Assembly (NCBI GenBank): GCA_028641055.1 | Contig: CM054062.1 | Span: 143,076,682-143,140,681, forward strand | Length of the DNA stretch: 64,000 bases | Source of the DNA: Alopecurus myosuroides | Taxonomy: Eukaryota > Streptophyta > Magnoliopsida > Poales > Poaceae | Reading direction: 5' to 3' | In this document: positions 20,996-30,982 of the stretch, piece by piece | How the letters are laid out: each line of letters begins with the position of its first letter | Position numbering within the stretch: position 1 is the first letter of the stretch | Program-made: the position numbers and the translations under genes | Notes under the pieces: model-generated | Seen by the model: only the letters and a program-made list of their open reading frames with translations | Databases searched by the model: none | Told to the model about the DNA's origin: nothing

Positions 20996-23900
20996 GAAAG
21001 CGAGCTCATCCACTTCCTCCGTGAGAATCGGGATGTATTCGCCTGGTCCAATGAGGATCTACCAGGAGTCCCGAGGGAGTTGGTTGAGCACTCATTACAT
21101 GTGCGTCCTGACGCCAAGCCAGTGAAGCAGGCTATGCGCCGCTTCGGAGATGAGAGAAGGAAGGCCATTGGTGACCAGATCACCAAGTTACTGATAAGCA
21201 ATTTCATCATGGAGGTGCTGCATCCGGATTGGCTAGCCAACCCGGTCATGGTCGAGAAGAAGAAGGAGGATCCCAAGGCTGCCACTGCATGGCGCATGTG
21301 TGTCGACTACACCGACTTGAACAAGGCATGCCCCAAGGATCCCTTCCCGCTACCTCGCATCGATCAGGTGATCGATTCCACTGCTGGTTGTGAACTGTTG
21401 TCTTTCATAGATGCCTACTCTGGTTTCCACCAGATTGCACTCAATCCTGCTGATCAAATAAAGACTGCTTTCATTACCCCGTACAGGGCTTATTGCTATC
21501 GTGTCATGTGTTTTGGCTTGAGGAATGCGGGTGCAACCTATCAGAGATGCATGCAGAAATGCTTGCACGACCAGCTCGGCAAGAATGTGCAGGTGTACGT
21601 AGATGACATTGTCATCAAAACGAATAAAACACATACTCTGCTTGCCGACCTGGAGGAAACCTTTGCTAACCTACGCAAGTACAAAATGAAGCTGAATCCG
21701 AGTAAATGCACCTTTGGTGTCCCGGCTGGCAAGCTACTCGGCTTCCTGGTGTCTAGTCGGGGCATTGAGGCCAATCCTTCAAAGATAAAAGCTATTGAGA
21801 GCATGTCTTTGCCGAGATCCTTGAAGGATGTACAAAAGTTCACTGGTTGCTTGGCATCTCTGAGCCGGTTCCTAGGCCGAATGGGCGAGAAGACCCTGCC
21901 TTTGTACCAATTAATGAAGAAAAGTGACAAGTTTGTCTGGACTCCGCAAGCGGATGTGGCATTCAACGAACTGAAAGCAATGCTGGCCAACGCTCCCATC
22001 TTGGCTAGTCCGATACCCAAGGAGCCTATGCTGCTGTACATTGCTGCGACTAACCGAGTAGTCAGTGTGGTGATTGTGGTGGAACGAGAAGAAGAAGGCA
22101 AGAGTGTGCAGCGCCCAGTGTACTATCTCAGTGAAGTGCTGTCCAGCTCCAAGCAAAACTACCCGCACTACCAGAAGATGACCTACGGCGTGTACCTGGG
22201 CGCCAAGAAGCTAAAGCATTATTTCCAAGAGCATCCTATCACGGTTGTGAGCTCTGCTCCCATCTCGGATATCATGGGCAACAAGGAGGCGAGTGGCAGA
22301 GTAGCCAAGTGGGCAATCGAGCTGGCCGCGTATGCACCCGCGTACGCGAGAAGAGAAGCCATCAAGTCTCAGATTCTGGCGGAATTCCTGGTGGACTGGG
22401 CCGAGGTGCAGTATGAACCTCCTGCTCCAGTTTCTAACTACTGGAAGATGCACTTTGATGGCTCGAAGGTGAAGGAAGGTCTCGGTGCTGGCGTAGTGCT
22501 TACGTCACCTAAGCGAGATCAACTCAAGTATGTGCTGCAGATCCACTTCAAGGCGTCCAACAACGTAGCAGAGTACGAGGCAGTGGTGCATGGCTTGCGA
22601 GTAGCAAAGGAGGTTGGCGTGCAGCGCATTATATGCTATGGCGATTCAGATCTGGTGGTTCAGCAAGTCTCTGGCACTTGGGATGCTCTAGATGCCAACA
22701 TGGCATCATATCGCTTCCTGGTGCAGTCTATGACTGGGTTCTTCGAAGGCTGTGAGTTCCAGCACATTCATCGAGCAGAGAACGAAGCAGCAGATGAGTT
22801 ATCCAAGTTGGGATCTTCTCGGCAATCCATCCCGGCGGGAGTCGCCTTGGAGCACTTGAGGAAGCCGTGCATCAAGCCTTCTCCCAACTCGGAGTCCATA
22901 TTTGTTCCTTCTCTGCCAAGTGAGGAATCTGATCCCATGGAGATTGACTGGGAGAATGCTACAGGAAACCCGGGGACTGCCGTCCTCTACTCGGGGACTG
23001 CCACTCCTTACCCGGGGACTGCCACTCCTTACTCGGGGACTGCCACTCCTTACCCGGGGATTGCCACTCCTTACTCGGGGACTGCCACTCCTTACTCGGG
23101 GACTGCCATTCCTTACTCGGGGACTGCTGTCCTTAACCCGGGGACTGTCGCATTCATTGAGGAAGTCCTTGCTAATCGGTCTGGGCTTCAGAGAAGTGCT
23201 CCCATCCCTAAAGAGCAACCAGAGGTACCCGTCCCAATGGAAGTGGACGAACCAGTGTTTCCCATATGGGAGACACCGAGTTGGGCTATGCCCATATTAT
23301 CCTTTCTAAGGGACGGCACTCTGCCAGAAGATGAGGTGGCTGCTAGACAGATTCAGAGAAGATCCAAGGGCTACACTATAGTCCGAGATGTGCTGCACAA
23401 GAGAAGTGCCACCGGCGTGCTGCAACGTTGTGTGGACCCAGCAGAAGGAGAAGAGATCCTGGTAGAGATACACCAAGGAGAATGCGGGCACCATGCCTCT
23501 TCTCGGGCGTTGGTCAAGAAAGCTTTTCGGCATGGCTTCTACTGGCTCACAGCTCTGCAGCAAGCTGAAGATATCGTGAGGAAGAGCAATGGCTGCCAGA
23601 TGTTCGCGAGTAAGATTCACATGCCTGCTTCCGAGTTGAAGACAATTCCTATCACTTGGCCATTTGCTGTTTGGTGTTTGGACATGGTCGGACCCTTCCA
23701 GCCGGCTAGAGGCAACATGACTCACATCTTGTTCATGGTGGACAAGTTCACCAAGTGGATCGAGGTGAAGCCTATTCGGAGGTGCGATGGGGCCGCAGCT
23801 GTAAAATTCGTGAAGGATGTGATCCTGAGATATGGCTACCCGCACAGCATCATCACCGACAACGGCACAAATTTTGCTGAGGGAGCAATGGTGCGGTTCT

Positions 23901-24547
23901 GCAGAGATAAGCATATCCGACTAGACGTTGCGTCAGTCGCGCATCCCGCTTCCAATGGGCAAGTTGAAAGAGCAAATGGCATGGTACTGGCAGGCATAAA
24001 GCCAAGGCTGATGGAGCCACTGCTGAAAACACCTGGGTGTTGGTTAGACGAGTTGCCAGCGGTGTTGTGGAGTCTAAGGACTACCCCTAACCGGTCAACC
24101 GGCTACACGCCATTCTTCTTGGTATACGGGGCTGAGGCCGTGTTGCCAATAGACTTAGAGCATGACTCCCCCCGAGTAACCCTCTACACTGAGGTGGAGG
24201 CAAGAGAAGCTCGAGAAGACGACGTTGACCTGCTTGAAGAAGCAAGAGAGCTGACTCTGTCACGTTCGGCTATCTACCAGCAAAACCTGCGGCGTTATCA
24301 TAGCCGAAAGGTGAACCCAAGGGTTTTCCGAGAAGGAGACATGGTCCTTAGGCTTGTGCAGCGCACAGCCGGGATGCACAAGTTGTCTCCTCCATGGGAA
24401 GGGCCTTTCATTGTGAGCAAAGCGCTGCACAACGATGCTTACTATCTTATAGATGCGCGCCCCCCACTGGCGAACAGGGCAGATAAAGCTGGAGAGGAAA
24501 CCAAGCGCCCTTGGAATGTAGCTCTACTCCGTCGTTTTCATTCATGA
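20996..24547 (+). CDS. Reverse transcriptase-RNase H-archaeal RNase H-integrase part of element 2 polyprotein
   Basis: Same frame as gag-protease after the TAG, ending at TGA 24545-24547. Reverse transcriptase: CVDYTDLNKACPKD, catalytic YVDD at 21596-21607. The first RNase H is degenerate (YIAATNRVVS lacks the first Asp), as is usual in Tat. The second has all four acidic positions: HFDGSK, VAEYEAVVHGL, YGDSDLVVQQV and AENEAADELSKLG, about nt 22450-22810. A linker with 24 bp repeats follows (22975-23150). Integrase has a complete triad: Asp 23681, Asp 23858, Glu 23966 (D-x58-D-x35-E). Its zinc-binding motif reads RKSNGCQMF, with Ser in place of the first Cys. The C-terminal part (REGDMVLR, WEGPFIV) is intact and there is no chromodomain. 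Confidence 0.9.
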   Translation, partial: ESELIHFLRENRDVFAWSNEDLPGVPRELVEHSLHVRPDAKPVKQAMRRFGDERRKAIGDQITKLLISNFIMEVLHPDWLANPVMVEKKKEDPKAATAWRMCVDYTDLNKACPKDPFPLPRIDQVIDSTAGCELLSFIDAYSGFHQIALNPADQIKTAFITPYRAYCYRVMCFGLRNAGATYQRCMQKCLHDQLGKNVQVYVDDIVIKTNKTHTLLADLEETFANLRKYKMKLNPSKCTFGVPAGKLLGFLVSSRGIEANPSKIKAIESMSLPRSLKDVQKFTGCLASLSRFLGRMGEKTLPLYQLMKKSDKFVWTPQADVAFNELKAMLANAPILASPIPKEPMLLYIAATNRVVSVVIVVEREEEGKSVQRPVYYLSEVLSSSKQNYPHYQKMTYGVYLGAKKLKHYFQEHPITVVSSAPISDIMGNKEASGRVAKWAIELAAYAPAYARREAIKSQILAEFLVDWAEVQYEPPAPVSNYWKMHFDGSKVKEGLGAGVVLTSPKRDQLKYVLQIHFKASNNVAEYEAVVHGLRVAKEVGVQRIICYGDSDLVVQQVSGTWDALDANMASYRFLVQSMTGFFEGCEFQHIHRAENEAADELSKLGSSRQSIPAGVALEHLRKPCIKPSPNSESIFVPSLPSEESDPMEIDWENATGNPGTAVLYSGTATPYPGTATPYSGTATPYPGIATPYSGTATPYSGTAIPYSGTAVLNPGTVAFIEEVLANRSGLQRSAPIPKEQPEVPVPMEVDEPVFPIWETPSWAMPILSFLRDGTLPEDEVAARQIQRRSKGYTIVRDVLHKRSATGVLQRCVDPAEGEEILVEIHQGECGHHASSRALVKKAFRHGFYWLTALQQAEDIVRKSNGCQMFASKIHMPASELKTIPITWPFAVWCLDMVGPFQPARGNMTHILFMVDKFTKWIEVKPIRRCDGAAAVKFVKDVILRYGYPHSIITDNGTNFAEGAMVRFCRDKHIRLDVASVAHPASNGQVERANGMVLAGIKPRLMEPLLKTPGCWLDELPAVLWSLRTTPNRSTGYTPFFLVYGAEAVLPIDLEHDSPRVTLYTEVEAREAREDDVDLLEEARELTLSRSAIYQQNLRRYHSRKVNPRVFREGDMVLRLVQRTAGMHKLSPPWEGPFIVSKALHNDAYYLIDARPPLANRADKAGEETKRPWNVALLRRFHS
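22975..23150 (+). repeat. 24 bp minisatellite inside pol (about eight units)
   Basis: Units of the type CGGGGACTGCCACTCCTTAC, then TC or CC, encode SGTATPYP/S repeats between the archaeal RNase H and integrase. The core CGGGGACTG also occurs just before the 3' LTR and in the spacer after pol. Confidence 0.9.
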
Positions 24548-25225
24548 GCAAAGATGTGTATGTACCCTCTTATCCGAGTTGAAATTCTACTCTGCAATCT
24601 GAAATTGAACTCGGGGACTGCCCTCGCCCAACCTTGCTCTAAGTGTTTCTACTCGGCTTTGCTGTTTGCCTGTTCGGTTGCTCCACTTCAAAATTCATAA
24701 GCGTATTAAGTACTGTGTCTAAACCTATATGCCAACTCTTCGACTCTGCTGCTGTCCGAAATCCGGCTTCATGGCAAGCAAGAGAACAAGCAAAAGGTCA
24801 ATGAGCACAAGAAAAATCGCTAAGGAAGAAAAGAGTGCAGGAACCGAGTAGGGTGTTTGTTACTTCTGTTCTCTGTCTTATCTTTTCGGCTAAGTGGCGG
24901 GCTGCGTTACTATGTTTGTTTCTAAGCGGCTGAGTATTTGCAGCTCTACTCTTTGACTCTTGTGACTCGAATACCAAAAAAGCAACAAGTTGCGGGTAGA
25001 GCTGAGACGAAAAGGGAGAGTGAATAAGAAATGCAACTCGGGGACTCGTATACTAACGCAACCCGGCATCGAGCCAGGGCTGCTCAAATTGACTAAATCA
25101 AAAGTAACAAATACCAAATGGGAATAAAATTGAGTAGCAAGCAACAAGATAAATAGTCTGATACATTTGCTCCCGGCATCCCGGGGATCTGATAAGTGTT
25201 TGAGTAAAAAGTTTGCAGGATAAAA
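24548..25225. other. Spacer between convergent pol and antisense gene
   Basis: About 680 bp with no supported gene. It holds further copies of the CTCGGGGACT motif (about 24612 and 25037). The 3' ends of both the sense pol frame and the antisense gene lie here, so 3' processing signals for the antisense mRNA are expected, but no clear AATAAA was seen on the minus strand. Confidence 0.6.
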
Positions 25226-28200
25226 TCATATTGAGGAAGCGGTGTTGTCGGTGCTGGCCTTGGCAGTTTCATTTTCTGTGGTGGTCTTGGTCGCCTCCGC
25301 CTCTGAGCTGGCATCAGCTGTTTTCGCGGCCTCCTCTTCGGCGCTGGCGTTGGTCGCGTCCGCTTCCAAGTGGACGGTGGTGGACTGCTCCATCTCGACG
25401 TCCTGCTCGATGGCTACCTGGTCTGAGGTGGCCGTGGCCACCGAGACAGGTCCTGTTGCCAGGGAAGAACCAGAAGCTTGGCCGTGGGGGCGTACCGTGT
25501 CGTCAAGGGCGGCTCCTGATGAGGTGCCGAACTCGAGGGCGGCTGTGTCGATCTCCTCGACTTCTTCATCGCTACTCGCGACGACCGCGGCCTTCCCTTT
25601 CCCGGCCTTGCCCCTAGGTGAATCGAAGAAGCCCAAGTCCAGCTCGGCATATGATTCTTCGTCCTCCTCCTCGTCCTCCTCCACCTCGGTGTCGGGCTCA
25701 GTGAGGCCATCGATGAAGGTTGCCGTGTCAGCATACTCCGCAACCTCATGCGCAATCAACTTGCGCATGGTCACGCAGCTGGGATCCGTCTCCCACTTGG
25801 AATTGGCGCGCTTCCCGCGGATAATCTGCATGTTCAAGTTCTCATACCAGGAGGCGACGCAGAGCAGCATCAAATCAGCACCCGCCCGAGCTCCCGAGGC
25901 GCGCCACTTCTTCAATTCGGCCTTCACGTTGCGCAGCTTCAGAGCAAGGCCACAAATAGTTGTTGGCGCAGGATCCTGAGGCCAGAAGAGCTCGTGGAGC
26001 TGGAAGCCGGTGCGCACCAGGTCGGTGCCCACGCCGGCTAGGCGTTCGAACTGCCCTCGCATCACCAGCATGCTATCCTCGATCTCGGCTCTGGTGTCCG
26101 CAGCCTCGCCCTTCTCAATACGAGCTGCTTGGGCCTTGGCCAAAGCAGGCGCGCAAGAGGACACGATGTCAGGGAAGATTTCTGCAAGAAGCAAGTGAGA
26201 AATTCAGTAACAGAATTAGAGAGGAGGTAGGACCGAGAAGAAGAGATGCAGAAAGGAGAAAACTTACGATTCAACTCGTGGCGCAGCCCCTGCAGCTGGC
26301 TCTTCCATGCTTCTTCATTGGATACATGCTTCTCCTCGAGCAAGCGGAGCCCCTCCAGCTGAGTAAAGAGCCCAGCATTGGCTTTTTTCAGCACCTCGCA
26401 CTCCTGCTCGAGGGCTTTCACCTTGGCATTGGCTGTTGTCTCGGCCTTTGCCTTCTCGGCGATGACTCTGTCCCTCTCGGCACCAAGGTTGATGGCATCC
26501 TGGAGTGCCTTCTGCAGCTGGAGTTGCAGATTCTCCATCTCGGTAGCATGCTCACTTTGCAGAGCAGCAGATTGGCTTGCCAGTCGCACCTCCACCTCGG
26601 CAGGCTTGAGGCAATCTTGATGCTCCTCGGCAAATTTCTTATGATCTTCTGCGGAAAGCAAAAGCACGATCAGTGGAAAAGCAAAAGAAAAAGACACAAG
26701 GGCGAACCGAGTAGACAGTGGCTTACCTTCAAGCTTCTTGATGGTGGCCTCGCCATTCTCAACAAAGGCACGACAGTTCGAGTGCTCGTCAACCAGGGCT
26801 TTCAGTTTCCCTGCGGAGTAGAAATGGTTAACGCAAAAAAACAGAAGCGGGCGTAAACAAAAAACGCAAGAACCGCGTAGCTAGAAGCGTACCTTCAACC
26901 TCAGACAGCCTCATGGTAATGTTCATCACTTCCTTGTCGGCTTCCTCGGCGCTCACTTTCTCTTTCTCCAAGGCAGCAATGCGTCTCTTGGCAATGGCAT
27001 GATTCCAGAGTAGCTGACGGTGCAAGTTGGTCCGTTTCAGTACGCTATTCTGAGAAGCAAAAGAAACAAGAATCAGGCAAAGTAATTGAGATTCAACCCG
27101 AGAAGGCGGCTACTCGGGAGGATGTCCGCCTACTCGGCCAGAATCTCGGGGACTGGGTGATGGATAAGGAAAAGAGGGAGAGCAGAAAAGAAGTGAAAAC
27201 GCAACTCGGAAGGGATGATTAGGAACTTACCGCGTAGGATTGCTCGAGGTCCTCGGCGTTCTTGCGGTGGACAAACATCTTGGCAGCAAGTGTAGCAGAG
27301 GTGGTCGAGACGGTCATGGGTTTGCAACCCAAGTCCACCTTGTTCCAATCCTGACGCATATGGTCGATGTCGCCCAGATCGATGTCGTTCCAGTTGGGGT
27401 TGCCGAGAACTTTGCTGTCCCACTTGGCGTCGATGAAGCCGATCAGGTCGAGTACTTGTTCGAGGCTCTGGGACGTTATCGCCTGGTCTTGAGCTCCCCG
27501 AGAAGCGATGGAGACAGACTTGTCTTGATTTGGGGCCGGGGGCCTGGAGTCCACTGCCACGGCTTTCCTCCCTCTCTGAAGAGCAAGATTCCGGTCTGTG
27601 GGGGAGAAGCCGACCTGGTGCTGTTGGCTAACCTTCACCATGTAATCAGGGTAGCAGGGCTGATCAGCTATAGCAGCGGCGGCAGGAACCGCGTTGGGAT
27701 TGCGGATAACCAGCTGCCTGGACTGGCCAGCTGATGTCGGCGGCGGCTTGTCGGCAACTCTCTTCTTTGCTTTCTCCTTCTGAGCAGTTGGCTTCTCGGA
27801 GATTGGCTTCTCGGCCTTCTTCTTCTCGGTCTCCTTCTTCTCAGCTCTCTCCTTCTCGGCTGCCTCCTTCTCGGAAGCATCTTGGGCACTCTTCCTAGTA
27901 ACCGGCTTGGCTGAAGGGCCGGTTGCAGCTTTGGGTTGCGGCACCAGGGAGGAGTCTGGCTGAGCGCCACCTTGGTCAGTTGGTGGCGCCAGGGGCGCGC
28001 TGTCTGATGCGCCATCTGGCTGGGCGCTACTCTGCGCGGCGTCTGGTTGCACGTCGCTCAGAGGGTAATGCCCAGTCGCGTCCTCTACCCGCTGTTCAGC
28101 AGCAGGATCTGGCTGGGAGATATCCATTGCTTCCACCCGCGCCTGGGACGCAGGATCTTCTTGCTCAGCACCCCCGGTGGCTGGCTGCTCCTGTTCTGCT

Positions 28201-30279
28201 CCTGGCCGCTCGAGGGTGGCGTCATCATGCATCTCTTGATCGTGGTTCTCCTCGGCGGTGTTGGCCGGAGGAGACGGTAGCTTCTCTTGATGAGCAGTGT
28301 CCTGCGCCTCCTGCTCGGCGCGGGATTGTTGCTCTGGGTCGGTGCCTTGGGCATCAGTGCCCTGTGGTTGTGCGTTGGCGGTGGTATTCTCATCATCGTC
28401 GAGGTTGATTAACTTGTCGACGTCGATGGCAGCTTGCTTCTTGGCCTGGTCAGGCGCGAAAGCAGCATCCGCATCTAAGGGAGCTCTGATGAGGAAGGTA
28501 AAATCAGAAATTAGAGGGAAGCAGAGGAAGATTAAGAGAAACAGCGAAGTACAAAATTGGGAATTAACCGAGAAGAAACTTACGCTTTGGTGGAGGGAAT
28601 CGTTCGTCTTGTTCTCTTCACGACCTTTTTGGTCGTCTTCTCGGATGGTTTCTTCTTCTTGGCGGGGGGCTCTAGGGCGCCGCTGCCGGTCCGCTTGCGG
28701 GTAGCAGGAGCGGCGACGGATAGAGGATTGGCCTCAAGGGCTCTCTCGTCCTCATCCTCGTCACTATCCTCAGCATCTGCAGCATATGTGAAATATAGAG
28801 GAAGAAAAACACTTCAGAAACAGCAGGCAAAGGGCTAGTGTTTCTCGCAGAGAGAAAGCGTGAATTCAGTTACCTTCTAACTCGTCATCAGACCAATCGC
28901 GGAGAGACGTTTCGGCATGCTGCTTCTCTGTCGAAGGGGAATGAGGAAGATTGATCTGATCCGCGGTCTCGAGGGAGGCCTGGTCATCTTCTTCTCGGTC
29001 ATCTGACCAATTGCCCTCGAAGCGCTCACAGCTTTCAGCTAGCTGGCGGTCAAGGACATGAAAGATGGAGAAACATTGCAAATTGGCCGAGTAACGAGAA
29101 AGCATTCTACTCGGATAGGCGTGCAAACACAAAGCACACTGAGCCTAGGGAAATTTGCTAAGTGTTCTACTCGGCAAGGCGTGCAGACAACAAGCACATT
29201 AAGCCTAAGCATTTCTCCTAAGTATTCTACTCGGCAAGGCGTGCAAACACCAAGCATACTAAGCCTAGGCAGTTCTGCAGAGTGCTCTACTCGGCGCGGA
29301 ATGCAATTGCTAATCGCGGCAAGGAAAGAAGGTTATCTACTCGGATTACATGTATACGGGAGGCAGAGTAAGGAGAACGTACCCGTGGAATCGGCTTCGT
29401 GCGGCTGAAGGGGATGAACCCATACCGCCAGTTATCTCGGAGGCCCGTGGTCAGGATGGACCTTGCGTGCGCGGCGACTTCCGCGTTGCTGAGCTCGAAC
29501 GTGGTCGTCCGAGTGCAGTCGCGGGGGCCTCCCAGGTAGCACATTGGGTGGGAGCGCTACTGCAGAGGCAGCACCCGGTTCCGGATCCAGCAGGCGACGG
29601 GGTCATCGCTCTTGAGGCCCTCTCCGATTAGCTCAGCTAGCCGCTCCTCCATCTGCACGGCGTTGCGGTCGTTGGAGGGCCTCGTCTTCCAGTTCTGCCC
29701 AGACGGAGCTCGATTGCTCTAGGCGGGCAGGTTGATGCGGTCCGTCACTGGTCCCCCCTTCGTGGCGGGGATGTTCTTCACGTAAAGGAAAGATTTCTGC
29801 CACATACGGACGGAATCCAACCCCTTGATGCGAGGGTGGTTGGTTCCCGTCCGCTGCAGCATCATGGCGCTGCCGGTGTCGGTTACCCGACTGCCAGTGG
29901 CCGCGCCATCCTTCTTCCCCTTGCTCTGCTGACAGAGATGGAAGTACTTCAGCCATGTCTGTACTGTGGGGCGGACGCCGAGAAAGGCCTCGCACACCAC
30001 GGTATGATAGGCGAGGAAGACGACCGCATTCGGAGGGAGGTGATGCATCTGGACACCGAAGTGATCCAGGAAGGAGCGGAGAAAATCAGATGCCGGCAGG
30101 CCGAATCCTCGCGCAAAGTGCGCGAGGAAGACGACATGCTCGCCCTCCCGCGGGGCCGGAACGAGTTCGCCGTCGGACGGCCGGCACTGAACACCAGGAG
30201 GAACCCTCCGGGTGTTCACGAGCCAGGAGCAGTCGTCGACAGTAACATCAGAACCAGCCCAGCCGGCGCGAGCAGCCAT
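25226..30279 (-). CDS. Antisense eight-exon gene of element 2, Transposase_28-type protein, two nonsense codons
   Basis: Exons, read on the minus strand: 30279-29383, 29042-28874, 28776-28584, 28485-27231, 27049-26893, 26810-26727, 26648-26268, 26181-25226. All seven introns (340, 97, 98, 181, 82, 78, 86 bp) are GT-AG and their phases (0,1,2,0,1,1,1) keep one frame of 1363 codons plus stop. ATG 30279 has a good context (GCTGCCATGGCTG). Exon 1 residues about 27-120 match the 'putative gypsy type transposon' domain (HFARGFGLPASDFLRSFLDH, PTVQTWLKYFHL). Exons 3-4 are basic/acidic and low in complexity (AKKKKPSEKTTKK, a possible nuclear signal; EKERAEKKETEKKK). Exons 5-7 are coiled coil; exon 8 has a long acidic tail. 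Only TAG at 29721-29719 (codon 187) and 29559-29557 (codon 241) break it. Function is unknown. Confidence 0.85.
29099..29290 (+). repeat. 60 bp tandem repeat in intron 1 of the antisense gene
   Basis: Three full units start near 29099, 29160 and 29220 with a partial fourth at 29280. Each carries TTCTACTCGG followed by AAGGCGTGCA. Unit-to-unit similarity is high. The array makes intron 1 the longest of the seven. Confidence 0.85.
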
Positions 30280-30448
30280 GGCAGCGAGCGAGAAAACGGT
30301 GGAAGTTTTGGAAGAATTCGGTGGAGAAAACGAGTCCGCGGCGGCGCAAAGAGTTGCGCGGCGGCGGAGAGCTCGGCGGCGGAGAAGAGGCAGAAAGGCG
30401 AAAGAGGAAAGTACGGAGGTGGGAGAAGAGGAAGTTACCGGTGGGGGT
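30280..30448 (-). other. 5' leader of the antisense gene
   Basis: Between the minus-strand TATA box and ATG 30279 the minus strand is rich in C and T (CTCTTCTCCGCCGCCGAG and similar), typical of plant 5' leaders. The remaining 30457-30972 up to the PPT contains no supported gene. Confidence 0.5.
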
Positions 30449-30456
30449 ATTTATAC
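30449..30456 (-). promoter_or_regulatory. Antisense promoter TATA box
   Basis: On the minus strand GAGGGTATAAATACCCCCAC contains TATAAATA, 170 bp upstream of the antisense ATG and followed by a CT-rich leader. It is outside the LTR, so the antisense gene has its own promoter. Confidence 0.7.
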
Positions 30457-30971
30457 CCTCTCCTCGGATTACCGTTACCATCGGGGTAGTGGGATCGATC
30501 GTGGCCATAACACTCGTGTGGTGGGGCCTGTGGCCGGATAGAAACGCACGCAAGCGCGGAACGCGCGCGTAACGGCCACAGCTGATCCCACGACCAGATC
30601 GTGGCCTATTACTGCGCTTGATGGGACATGACGAGCCGGTGGGCCCGCTCCGTGAAAACTGGGCGCGTGGCACGTCGTGTCCTGGGCAGCGAGACGTCGG
30701 GGTCGCTGATGCACGACACGTGTCCAGTTGCGGCACGGAAGGCTGGATTGTGCTCTGCGCTGCAGAGACTCTGCTTGAGAAATTCTCTAAGTCTTTTCAC
30801 TCGGACGCAGAGAAGGAGAATAGCCCTATTCGGAAAAGAGGAGACCCAAGGTACTTTCCAGAGTGCTACTCGGAGGTTTTACTCGGCATCTTGAAGTTCA
30901 AAGGTGTTATTACGAAGATTGGTTTCAAGCTGGCAGAGCCTGGTGAACGAGTTCACGAGACTCTACCAGCT

Positions 30972-30982
30972 TCGGGGACTGC
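30972..30982 (+). other. PPT-like sequence before the 3' LTR of element 2
   Basis: TCGGGGACTGC directly precedes TGTCGGGG. It is purine-rich only in part (GGGGA) but occupies the position where plus-strand priming occurs, and its core matches the motif repeated inside pol. Confidence 0.5.

Noticed and set aside
22799..23309. Repetitive frames in other phases over the pol minisatellite
   Set aside because: A 24 bp repeat is open in several frames by nature; only the pol frame is continuous with known domains.
25242..25979. 245-residue plus-strand frame
   Set aside because: It is the mirror of exon 8 of the antisense gene, where acidic codons read as Ser/Ala-rich sequence on the other strand.
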